Below, one piece after another: positions 1-6,467 of a stretch of DNA of 6,467 nt. The position numbers and the translations under genes were made by a program. The notes under the pieces are model-generated. The model was not told the origin of the DNA. It was given only the letters and a program-made list of their open reading frames with translations, and ran no database searches. This stretch comes from UBA4660 sp002405435 (GTDB lineage Bacteria; Bacteroidota; Bacteroidia; Flavobacteriales_D; Sanyastnellaceae). The DNA lies in assembly GCA_036747335.1 (NCBI GenBank), contig DAIOCL010000135.1:1-6467 (forward strand), read 5' to 3'. Within the stretch, counting starts at the first letter, position 1; each line of letters begins with the position of its first letter.

Positions 1-26
1 TTTAAAGCTGAAACAACTCCGTTTGA

Positions 27-1982
27 AGAAGGGTATCCTTCAACACCTTTTCTGCGGGCGCTGCGTGGATGGGACTCGAGAAGCTGAACCTCAACGGCGA
101 GCAAAACGATCCTTCCTTGATGCGTTCGAAATTGTGCTGGGATCTGCTGCGTGCTGCCGGACTCCCCGCCGCCAGAACTGCCTATTGCAGGCTGTATGTG
201 AATGATGAATACAAAGGCCTATACCTCAATGTCGAACACATTGATGAGACCTTCGTGGAGCGGTATTTTGATGAGCCTGATGCCGATGGCAACCTCTACA
301 AGTGCCTTTATCCGGCGACCCTGCAATACGAGGGGCCTGATGGTGATGACTACAAGACGGAGTTTTTCGGCAGAAGGGTGTACGCACTGAAAACCAACGA
401 ATGGGCCGACAACTACAGTGACCTCGCGGCTTTTGTCGATGTGCTCAACAACGAGCCTGACGAAACGTTGCCCTGCGCCCTGAAGGAAGTGTTTCATATC
501 GACCAGTACCTGCGCTTTGCCGCAATGGAAGTCCTTACGGGACACTGGGATGGCTATATTTTCAACAAGAACAATTTTTATCTCTACCACAATACGCGAA
601 GCGGCCAGTTGGAGTTTCTGGCCTATGACATGGACAATACCCTCGGTGTCGACTGGATGGGAGGCGACTGGACAACACGCGATATCTACAACTATTCTCC
701 GCCGGGCAACGAAAGGCCCCTCTATGAGCGCCTGATGGCCAATGAAACACTCAGGGCAAAGTATTCCGCCGAAATGCAATACCTCATCACCAACGTATTT
801 AATGCCGACATAATCAGCGAGAACTGCACCTACTGGCAATCCCTCATCTCAGAAGCTGCCTACGAAGACGTATACCGGACAATGGACTATGGTTTTACCA
901 ACGAGGACTTTGACAACGCGCCCTGGTCGGCGTTTGGCGGACACGTGGAATTTGGCATCGTCGAACATACCGAGGCCCGCGTAGCCGAGGCGCTCGACCA
1001 GTTGGAGGCTGCCTCTATACCCCCCGTGGTGGTGCATTGGGTTGCCGGCGACCACCCTGTCGTTTCGCCTGCTCCGGTTATCGCGCGGGCCAGGATTACA
1101 GGAAACGATGCCTCGGCCTGCACGATGTCGTTTTCAACCGATGAGGTGAACTGGCTTCCTGCCGGGTCAGCCAGTAACGGCGATACGCCATGGGATGATG
1201 TTGCCGATGATGTTTATTCGTGGTGGTTTGATGTGCCTGCCGCTGCCCAAAAGGTTTATTTCCGCATCCTTTACAATGGAATGCCGGTCAGTTGCTCAGC
1301 CAACTGGCTCTGGACTTCGGAGTCAGCCCTGCCGCTCTGGATTAACGAGACAGCAGCATCCGACCCGATGGTCACGGATGAAACCGGAGAGGCCGAGGAC
1401 TGGGTCGAACTGCATAGCACTGCTTCAGCGCCCATAAACCTGACGGGAGAGTTTTTGACCGACGACCTGCGCAATCCCGACAAATTTCCGCTGCCGGCGG
1501 AGACGATTAACGCAGGCACCCACAAACTGGTGTGGTGCGACAATGATCCCGAACAGGCACCCTTGCACGCCACGTTCCGGCTTGGTGGAAACGACTCGCT
1601 CGTTTATCTCCTTACCCGCTCGGAAGGAAAGGAAAGAATCATCGATATGCTTGCGTTTACCAACCTTGGTGGATGGAGTACGGAGCGCGAGCCCGACGGA
1701 AGCACATTCATTCAGATGACAAATACGCCGACGCCGGGTTCATCCAACTTCGGAGTGCATGTTTACGATGAGGAAACGGAAACGCCGTTTACCGTTTACC
1801 CCAATCCTACACGCGCGCAGGTGCGTCTGCCTGACACAGTATCAACCTACCGGCTCTTTGATGCGCGCGGCAGGTCAATAGCCGTAAGGTCAGAAGGCAA
1901 ATGGCTTGACCTCAGCCCGCTGGAAGCCGGCGCCTACCTGCTGGTCACAGAGATTGGATCAGCGTTGATCTTCAGGGAATAA
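27..1982 (+). CDS. CotH kinase-like secreted protein with lamin-tail domain and T9SS sorting tail (5' partial)
   Basis: Residues are numbered from the ATG at 69. The first ~315 residues match the CotH family, named after the Bacillus spore-coat kinase CotH. Visible hallmarks are GLEKLNLNGEQNDPS at 2-16, HWDGY at 159-163, NNFYLY at 168-173 and YDMDNTLG at 186-193. The acidic residues D161, D187 and D189 are the likely nucleotide/metal ligands by analogy. A beta-rich stretch follows (~318-420), then a lamin-tail domain (~424-557, WINE to TPTPGSSN) and a T9SS type A sorting domain (~576-637, starting VYPNP, with GAYLL near the end). The protein should be exported through T9SS and released or anchored at the cell surface; its substrate is unknown. 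The ATG at 69 is not the true start, because codons from 27 to 68 encode VSFNTF and GAAW, which belong to the CotH domain. Signal peptide and N-terminus lie left of the window. In-frame stops at 3-5, 9-11 and 24-26 imply small indels at the edge. Kinase activity is inferred from family only. Confidence 0.9.
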   Translation, partial: RRVSFNTFSAGAAWMGLEKLNLNGEQNDPSLMRSKLCWDLLRAAGLPAARTAYCRLYVNDEYKGLYLNVEHIDETFVERYFDEPDADGNLYKCLYPATLQYEGPDGDDYKTEFFGRRVYALKTNEWADNYSDLAAFVDVLNNEPDETLPCALKEVFHIDQYLRFAAMEVLTGHWDGYIFNKNNFYLYHNTRSGQLEFLAYDMDNTLGVDWMGGDWTTRDIYNYSPPGNERPLYERLMANETLRAKYSAEMQYLITNVFNADIISENCTYWQSLISEAAYEDVYRTMDYGFTNEDFDNAPWSAFGGHVEFGIVEHTEARVAEALDQLEAASIPPVVVHWVAGDHPVVSPAPVIARARITGNDASACTMSFSTDEVNWLPAGSASNGDTPWDDVADDVYSWWFDVPAAAQKVYFRILYNGMPVSCSANWLWTSESALPLWINETAASDPMVTDETGEAEDWVELHSTASAPINLTGEFLTDDLRNPDKFPLPAETINAGTHKLVWCDNDPEQAPLHATFRLGGNDSLVYLLTRSEGKERIIDMLAFTNLGGWSTEREPDGSTFIQMTNTPTPGSSNFGVHVYDEETETPFTVYPNPTRAQVRLPDTVSTYRLFDARGRSIAVRSEGKWLDLSPLEAGAYLLVTEIGSALIFRE

Positions 1983-2001
1983 TATGGATAATGGTCGGGG
2001 C

Positions 2002-4443
2002 TTACCTATCGAGTATGGTAAACTTTCCCGTAGCAATCGCCGCTCCTGACAGCGCTCTCACCTGCACGAGGTAGTTGCCTGCGGTAAAGTCAGAGACGTC
2101 GAGGATTTTCTTACTGCCCGAAGGACTGCTGCTGCGCACCAGCAATTTGCCGGTGGTGCTGAACACCTCCACCATGACGGTTTCCGAACCGGAATCAGGC
2201 CATGTGATGGTAATCTCATCACTGGCCGGATTGGGGTAGGTGAGGAGGGTCTCAGCCACATCGCGCTGGGCTCCGGTCCACACTGCCTGGTCGCCATTGG
2301 CGAAGGCATACTGACCCTTGCGCAATACGTCGAGATGGCAATAGCCGGTGCCGTTAAAGAGGTTTCCTGCAGAAAGGGTAAAGTCTGGATATACCTGCCA
2401 GGCCTCACCGGCGCTGGGGCGCCACACTACCACGGCGTCCGCTTCGCTGCTGCCAAACAAACCGAAGTCGAGGTCCGCTTCATCGGAAGCGTGATAGTTG
2501 AGGCGTCCCTGAATATCGTTGTTGTCTGACCAGATACCGTCGAGAATCCAGTAATGGCTGTCAGACAGTTCATAAATGCCCGGCCCTGTTTCGGTATTGT
2601 CGGGTGCACTCCACACATGCTCGCAGCGAAAGAGAATAGAGTCGACCACTGCTTCATCGTAGAGTTTAAAGTCGCACCACGGCAGCGTTGGAAGAAGGAA
2701 ATCGCCTGGACGCAGCACAAATTCATAATCCATTCTGTTTTGGTTGAGGCGCTGGTAGCGGTTCAGGGTAATGAAGGAAGGCGCTACATCCGTAGTAAGG
2801 CTTACCTGGCTGAATTCTCCGGAGGCCGTGACCTGAAAATCCTGCGAGGACCAGTCTGCGCCCATTACGGTGAGATCAAGGGGAACGGATTCATGAAATA
2901 TCGGACAGGCCCGAAGTTTCTGGTGGATAAAGACCTCTACATTCCACTGGTCTCCCACCGGTGTGGTTTGGAAGGAATCCACAACGAAGGTGGCGAAGCC
3001 GGGCGAAAACACCTGGGCATCGAAAAAATCCTGCAGGTCGTATCCGGTGGCCGCTGTAAGGGCAAGCATAAACTGCTCCGGCGTTACGTCCTCATAGGCA
3101 TGCGTGAACTGCACAACGCTCATGCCCTGCCTGAACAATTCATCTCCCAAATAGCCGCGCAGGTTGTGCATCACGGCAGCACCCTTGTAGTACGTGTGGT
3201 TGCCATAGATATACGCATCGGGCATAGGCGACAGGGGTTGAAACCCGCCATCATCGAGGTGGGCATTTTCAAGCACATACAGGAGGTTATCCTTGAGAAC
3301 CTTGTCAAACTCCTCTTCGCCGTATAGGGCCTCTGAGAAAAGGTGAGCACTGTATTCGGCCGGACCTTCCTTCAGCCACATATCATTGTGGACGTGCGGT
3401 GTCACAATATCCCCCCACCAGTGGTGGCCCAGTTCATGCGCATACAGGCCCTCGTTGGCGGTGATATTCTGCCCCATCATAAATTGCGGATAGGCAATAT
3501 TGGTCGGAATTTCCAGCGCGCCATCGGTGGTGAGCACATAGCCAACCCGGGAAAAAGGATGCGGACCATACCAGTGTTCGAGTGCATCAATGCACACCCC
3601 CAGGTCTTCAAAAAGCAGGGCCATACTGGCCTGGTCGGCCGGTTTGGAGCGCAGCGAAACCGGCACGGGACCGTAAGCACCGACATGGGTGTAGGCGGTT
3701 TCCTGGTAATTGGCTACCGCGATGGCAGACAGGTGGGTAGGAATGATGTATGGAAAATCAAAGGTGCGTATGACGGTATCTCCGCCCAGCATCACTTCAT
3801 CGACGAGCTCGCCCTGGCACCAGGCGCGGTAGTTGCCGCTGCTCATCACATGGTAGGTATAGGTGGCCCTTTCCACGAAGGAGTCGAAGCACGGGTACCA
3901 CACCTTACCGAAGTTAGGGGGAATGGTGGACAGCCCGATGCCGAGGTTGTAGATGTACTGTGACTCGAAATAAAAGCCGCCCCAGACAGGATCCTGATAG
4001 GGACTGCCTTGATAATACACAGTGGTCGAATAGGTTTCGCCCACGATGGGAATTTCATCAAGTGCGATGTCGAGGAAAAGGCCGTCGTAGGCATAGGCCA
4101 ACGTGTTGTTCGCGTTCTTCACGGAGTCTACCTGAAGGTCCATCAGGTCGAAACGGATCCCCGTCTGGCCTGCGATTTTCGGAGACCACGTGATGGTGGC
4201 GCTGCCCTTGATATAGGCGTCGTTGTAGTCGGTGACGTCGAGAAAAATGTCGTAATGAAGGATGTCGAACGTGTCGCTGCGTGCAATGCTCTCGTTCATC
4301 ATGCTCTTCTGCAGTTCGCTCAGCGGAGCAGGTTTACCCGCGAGGTTGCGGAAGTGGTGACAGTCATACTTATGGGGCTGTGCCAATGAAATAACTGACG
4401 GCGACAGCAGCAACAAGGTGAGCAATAGTCGGCTGAAATGCAT
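2002..4443 (-). CDS. Secreted M1-family zinc aminopeptidase with T9SS sorting tail
   Basis: This 813-residue protein is a gluzincin metallopeptidase of family M1, expected to remove N-terminal residues from peptides outside the cell or at its surface. It begins with a signal peptide (residues 1 to ~21: basic start, leucine-rich core, SLAQ). The M1 N-terminal beta domain spans ~60-250. The catalytic domain follows, with GALEI at 308-312 in the place of the GAMEN exopeptidase motif. The zinc site is HELGH at 336-340 (H336, E337, H340), with E359 in WLKEG exactly 18 residues after the second histidine. Y418 in YYKGA aligns with the transition-state tyrosine. A beta region (~484-575) and an unassigned module (~576-725, with HYWILDGIW at 630-638) precede the T9SS sorting domain (~735-813, TYPNP then GNYLVQV). 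All key M1 residues are present, so it should be active. The ATG at 4443 is favoured because the signal peptide starts there. A promoter-like element lies ~40 bases upstream. It converges on the CotH gene with 19 bases between the stops. Confidence 0.95.
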   Translation of the reverse strand: MHFSRLLLTLLLLSPSVISLAQPHKYDCHHFRNLAGKPAPLSELQKSMMNESIARSDTFDILHYDIFLDVTDYNDAYIKGSATITWSPKIAGQTGIRFDLMDLQVDSVKNANNTLAYAYDGLFLDIALDEIPIVGETYSTTVYYQGSPYQDPVWGGFYFESQYIYNLGIGLSTIPPNFGKVWYPCFDSFVERATYTYHVMSSGNYRAWCQGELVDEVMLGGDTVIRTFDFPYIIPTHLSAIAVANYQETAYTHVGAYGPVPVSLRSKPADQASMALLFEDLGVCIDALEHWYGPHPFSRVGYVLTTDGALEIPTNIAYPQFMMGQNITANEGLYAHELGHHWWGDIVTPHVHNDMWLKEGPAEYSAHLFSEALYGEEEFDKVLKDNLLYVLENAHLDDGGFQPLSPMPDAYIYGNHTYYKGAAVMHNLRGYLGDELFRQGMSVVQFTHAYEDVTPEQFMLALTAATGYDLQDFFDAQVFSPGFATFVVDSFQTTPVGDQWNVEVFIHQKLRACPIFHESVPLDLTVMGADWSSQDFQVTASGEFSQVSLTTDVAPSFITLNRYQRLNQNRMDYEFVLRPGDFLLPTLPWCDFKLYDEAVVDSILFRCEHVWSAPDNTETGPGIYELSDSHYWILDGIWSDNNDIQGRLNYHASDEADLDFGLFGSSEADAVVVWRPSAGEAWQVYPDFTLSAGNLFNGTGYCHLDVLRKGQYAFANGDQAVWTGAQRDVAETLLTYPNPASDEITITWPDSGSETVMVEVFSTTGKLLVRSSSPSGSKKILDVSDFTAGNYLVQVRALSGAAIATGKFTILDR

Positions 4444-4481
4444 AGGGATTCTCTTGTTTTTGATGCGAAAATGGGTGCATC

Positions 4482-4489
4482 CAAAAATA
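4482..4489 (-). promoter_or_regulatory. Bacteroidota-type -7 promoter element for the M1 peptidase gene
   Basis: Read on the minus strand this is TATTTTTG, a full match to the Bacteroidota -7 consensus TAnnTTTG. It lies 38 bases before the ATG at 4443, which would put transcription start near 4475-4478 and give a leader of ~32-35 bases. No TTG or TTTG is found at the expected ~19-21 base spacing upstream, where the sequence reads GGACA, so the -33 element is weak or absent. The leader holds only a faint purine run (AAGAGA) before the ATG, in keeping with the weak Shine-Dalgarno use of this phylum. Confidence 0.5.
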
Positions 4490-4510
4490 CAAAAACGCCG
4501 CCTGGATTGT

Positions 4511-4533
4511 CCGGTTGTCAGCGGTTGACCCGG
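4511..4533 (-). other. Imperfect hairpin downstream of the S4-domain gene
   Basis: On the minus strand, CCGG-GTCA pairs with TGAC-AA-CCGG around a five-base loop (ACCGC). This gives eight pairs with a two-base bulge. It begins 14 bases after the TAG of the S4-domain gene, so it could mark or protect the 3' end of that transcript. No T-run follows directly; the nearest TTTTT is ~15 bases further on, inside the promoter region of the peptidase gene. A standard intrinsic terminator is therefore not supported, and the pairing could be chance in GC-rich DNA. Confidence 0.25.
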
Positions 4534-4547
4534 CTGCGGGCGCGAGG

Positions 4548-4931
4548 CTATTCTTCAGCATCCAACTCCTGAAACAGAAAGTCATCAAGCTCACGACGTT
4601 CCCGTTTGGTGGGCCTTCCCAGGCCTGAAGGCCGCGCGGCAGCACGCTGAAGCCTGAGCATTTCGAGTTTTTCTATTTCTTCCGGTGCGGTGATATCCTG
4701 CACATAGCGTCCCACATCACGGGCACCGACCCGGCTCACGGGAAATGCGGTTACGCGCAGGGTGAAAACCACGGGTCCCTTGCGCACACTGATCTCATCA
4801 CCGGTCTTGCCTTCACGACTGGCCTTGGTGCTCTCGCGGTTGATCCACACCCTTCCGTTTTTGCAGTACTCGGCTGCGGCCGACCGGGTTTTGCAGGCCC
4901 GCACACACCACAGGTATTTGTCGATACGCAT
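4548..4931 (-). CDS. hslR: S4-domain RNA-binding protein, Hsp15 (HslR) family
   Basis: This is a 127-residue protein of the Hsp15 family; E. coli Hsp15 is 133 residues. It opens with the canonical start MRIDKYLWCVR, and an S4 RNA-binding fold covers residues ~1-60 (KTRSAAAEYCKNGRVWIN, then KTGDEISV). The C-terminal part is helical and basic and ends with the family signature GRPTKRERRELDDF at ~104-117. In E. coli, Hsp15 binds free 50S subunits carrying a nascent chain with tRNA and helps recycle stalled complexes; the same cytosolic role is inferred here. The ATG at 4931 is the only start that gives the conserved N-terminus. The gene begins 21 bases after the stop of the TonB-dependent receptor on the same strand, so the two may share a transcript, although no functional link is obvious. 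No clear Shine-Dalgarno is visible in the spacer. The family call is secure; hslR is by homology to the proteobacterial gene. Confidence 0.9.
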   Translation of the reverse strand: MRIDKYLWCVRACKTRSAAAEYCKNGRVWINRESTKASREGKTGDEISVRKGPVVFTLRVTAFPVSRVGARDVGRYVQDITAPEEIEKLEMLRLQRAAARPSGLGRPTKRERRELDDFLFQELDAEE

Positions 4932-4952
4932 CGTCGGTAAAGAACGTAAATA

Positions 4953-6467
4953 TCAGAGTTCTACAATGATACCGATAGACGGCAGCAGGTTGCCGTTGGA
5001 ATTGTCGAGGTAATTGGGCAGGTAGCGTGCCGGATCTGTCGGGTTAACGATAGGCATGCCGGCGCTGTCGCGCAGCACGTCGAGGGTGGGTTTGAGCGGT
5101 GTAACCGAGTTGTACACGTTCTGGATATCCAGGAAAAGATCAAGTGACCAGCGCGTGAAAAACCATTTTTTGTCCAGCCGCACATCCAGCTGATGAAAGG
5201 CCGGAATGCGGCCTGCATTGAGCAGTTGCCAGTCAGGGAGTGCCATCCTCAGCGCATCCCAGTTGCTGATCAGCATGCTCTGCGCTTCGTCGTCGGGTGT
5301 AAAGGGAAGCCCGCCGGAATACTGGAACCGGAAACCAACTTCCCAATTCTTTGAAAATTTTTTGCCGCCTGTCCAGCTGATGAGGTGACGGCTGTCCCAA
5401 CTCGAGGGGCGAAGCACACCGTCAGCACCCGAAAATTCGCTGCGCACAAAGGTGTACGCCATGATTCCATAAAAACCCTTGAAGAGCTTCTGCTGGTAGA
5501 GCAGTTCAAGTCCGTAGGCCCGGCCTCCCCCCGTAGACAAAAGATCCTCGTTGCCCACCGTGCCAAAATCCGCGCCCAGGTTGGCAATGGAAATTCCCCG
5601 GTCAACACTGACGGGATAACGGTCGTAGTTCTTGTAGAAATACTCGGCGCTGATCACGCTGTTTCGCTCGTCAAAGTCGTATTCAAATCCTGCCCCTAAC
5701 TGCCTGCTGCGGATGTAGCGGAGGTCGTTATTGACAAAGCCATCCTGACCGGCTACCCCGAGTGCGAGATAACCCGGGCGCTGGAAGTACACACCCGAAC
5801 TGGCATTAAATGACCAGCCTGGGGCAAAACGATAGCGCATGCTGAGCCGGGGTGATACCTGTTCAGACAGGTCGTTCATAGCCGCGCTGAAATTGGCTGC
5901 GTCTGCGCGAACGCCGCCTGACAAGACCAGGGCTTCATTGAAAAAACTCTTGCTTGACTGCACAAATAGGCCCCACGAGAGCATGTCGTAAGCGGAGAAG
6001 TAATTGAGTCCCGTCAGGGTATCGCTGGTGAAGTTGTACTCACGGAATGAAGAGCGGTTAGCATATTCGGCTGCATCAAGGCTGGCGCCGGTGATCCATT
6101 TCCACCCGTTGTCTGTACCGTATTTCCATTCCGCCCGCAATTTGTTTTCGGTTTCTCTCGAGGAATAATCGAATTCACGCGGCAGCATTTCGTTGTTGTC
6201 TTTATACCGGAACGCGTCGTTCTGCAGGGCGTTGCGGCTCGCCACCAGTGTGAGTCTGCCCCGCTCGAGAAAATGGTCATACCGCAGCCCCCCCGCATAA
6301 CTCCATTGCTCATTGGTGAGGAGATTACCCAGCAGGTATTTGTTGCGGGCTGCATTTTCATCGGTTAGGGAAGTGTCGAGGTCAACGTTGATGTCGAAGG
6401 TGTCAAACGAAAAGATGGCAACGATGGTCAGCCGGTCTTTTTCGCACAGGCGCCTGGTGAATTTGGT
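4953..6467 (-). CDS. TonB-dependent outer-membrane receptor, C-terminal beta-barrel (N-terminus outside window)
   Basis: About 504 residues are visible and the frame stays open to the window end, so the gene continues beyond 6467. The sequence shows alternating polar/hydrophobic strands rich in aromatic residues, typical of the barrel of a TonB-dependent receptor. Recognisable family stretches are DSRHLISWTGGKKF, FQYSGGLPFTP, LDVRLDKKWFF and LDIQNVYN. The last third closely resembles a Bacteroidota receptor subgroup that usually has a carboxypeptidase-regulatory-like domain and a plug before the barrel. Those parts, the TonB box and the signal peptide would lie outside the window. Such receptors import siderophores, cobalamin, glycans or peptides using TonB energy; nothing here defines the ligand, and no SusD-like partner gene follows. 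The protein ends PSIGIIVEL, with a terminal leucine instead of the usual aromatic residue. A GTG at 6245 lies mid-barrel and is not the start, since receptor-like sequence (LRYDHFLERGRLTLV) runs through it. Confidence 0.93.
   Translation of the reverse strand, partial: TKFTRRLCEKDRLTIVAIFSFDTFDINVDLDTSLTDENAARNKYLLGNLLTNEQWSYAGGLRYDHFLERGRLTLVASRNALQNDAFRYKDNNEMLPREFDYSSRETENKLRAEWKYGTDNGWKWITGASLDAAEYANRSSFREYNFTSDTLTGLNYFSAYDMLSWGLFVQSSKSFFNEALVLSGGVRADAANFSAAMNDLSEQVSPRLSMRYRFAPGWSFNASSGVYFQRPGYLALGVAGQDGFVNNDLRYIRSRQLGAGFEYDFDERNSVISAEYFYKNYDRYPVSVDRGISIANLGADFGTVGNEDLLSTGGGRAYGLELLYQQKLFKGFYGIMAYTFVRSEFSGADGVLRPSSWDSRHLISWTGGKKFSKNWEVGFRFQYSGGLPFTPDDEAQSMLISNWDALRMALPDWQLLNAGRIPAFHQLDVRLDKKWFFTRWSLDLFLDIQNVYNSVTPLKPTLDVLRDSAGMPIVNPTDPARYLPNYLDNSNGNLLPSIGIIVEL

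Noticed and set aside
23..205. 60-codon open frame on the plus strand at the left edge
   Set aside because: It is out of frame with the CotH gene. Only its first few codons (RLKK) may reflect the original CotH frame before an indel; the remainder is a shadow.
219..839. 206-codon open frame on the minus strand
   Set aside because: It is antisense to the CotH domain and its translation resembles no known protein.
1983..2001. Possible bidirectional terminator between the convergent genes
   Set aside because: The 19 bases contain no inverted repeat and no T-run on either strand.
2554..3327. 257-codon open frame on the plus strand
   Set aside because: It lies wholly antisense to the M1 peptidase coding sequence, whose motifs are intact, and its translation shows no recognisable domain. 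It is a by-product of codon bias.
3343..3963. 206-codon open frame on the plus strand
   Set aside because: It is antisense to the catalytic and N-terminal region of the peptidase and has no family resemblance.
6243..6245. GTG as the start of the receptor gene
   Set aside because: The frame is open from here to the window end and encodes barrel-like sequence throughout, so the gene starts outside the window.
6288..6294. Run of seven C in the receptor gene, considered as a frameshift or phase-variation tract
   Set aside because: The receptor frame reads correctly on both sides (YAGG before and LRYDH after), so there is no disruption, and seven bases in mid-gene is weak evidence for phase variation.

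Overview
The window looks like a chromosomal stretch from a member of the Bacteroidota. Two neighbouring genes encode secreted proteins that end in the type IX secretion system (T9SS) C-terminal sorting domain, which is confined to this phylum and close relatives. A third gene encodes a Bacteroidota-style TonB-dependent outer-membrane receptor. The only convincing promoter element matches the phylum's -7 consensus (TAnnTTTG), and no start has a strong Shine-Dalgarno sequence. Base composition is a little above 50% GC by eye, which fits an environmental lineage better than a typical low-GC Flavobacterium. Genus or family cannot be judged from this window.

Layout, left to right. (1) About 27-1982, plus strand: a CotH-like protein kinase-fold protein, followed by a beta-rich linker, a lamin-tail domain and a T9SS sorting tail. 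It is cut by the window start, and its reading frame is disturbed in the first ~35 bases. (2) 2002-4443, minus strand: a complete secreted M1-family zinc metallopeptidase with signal peptide, HELGH motif, an unassigned C-terminal module and a T9SS tail. It converges on the CotH gene with 19 bases between the stops. (3) 4444-4547: a 104-base intergenic region with a Bacteroidota-type promoter element for the peptidase and an imperfect hairpin after the next gene. (4) 4548-4931, minus strand: a small S4-domain RNA-binding protein of the Hsp15/HslR family. (5) 4953-6467, minus strand: the C-terminal ~504 residues of a TonB-dependent receptor, cut by the window end, 21 bases upstream of the S4 gene and possibly co-transcribed with it.

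Together the genes suggest an envelope-oriented neighbourhood. The receptor imports a ligand across the outer membrane, the M1 peptidase trims peptides at the surface or outside, and the CotH-like protein is a second T9SS cargo of unknown substrate. The S4 protein is a housekeeping ribosome-rescue factor that is probably only positionally linked. Nothing here amounts to a clear undescribed system. No RNA gene, CRISPR array, insertion sequence or phage feature was seen. The points most worth a second look are the broken reading frame at the left edge, the domain architecture of the CotH protein and the unassigned module in the peptidase.
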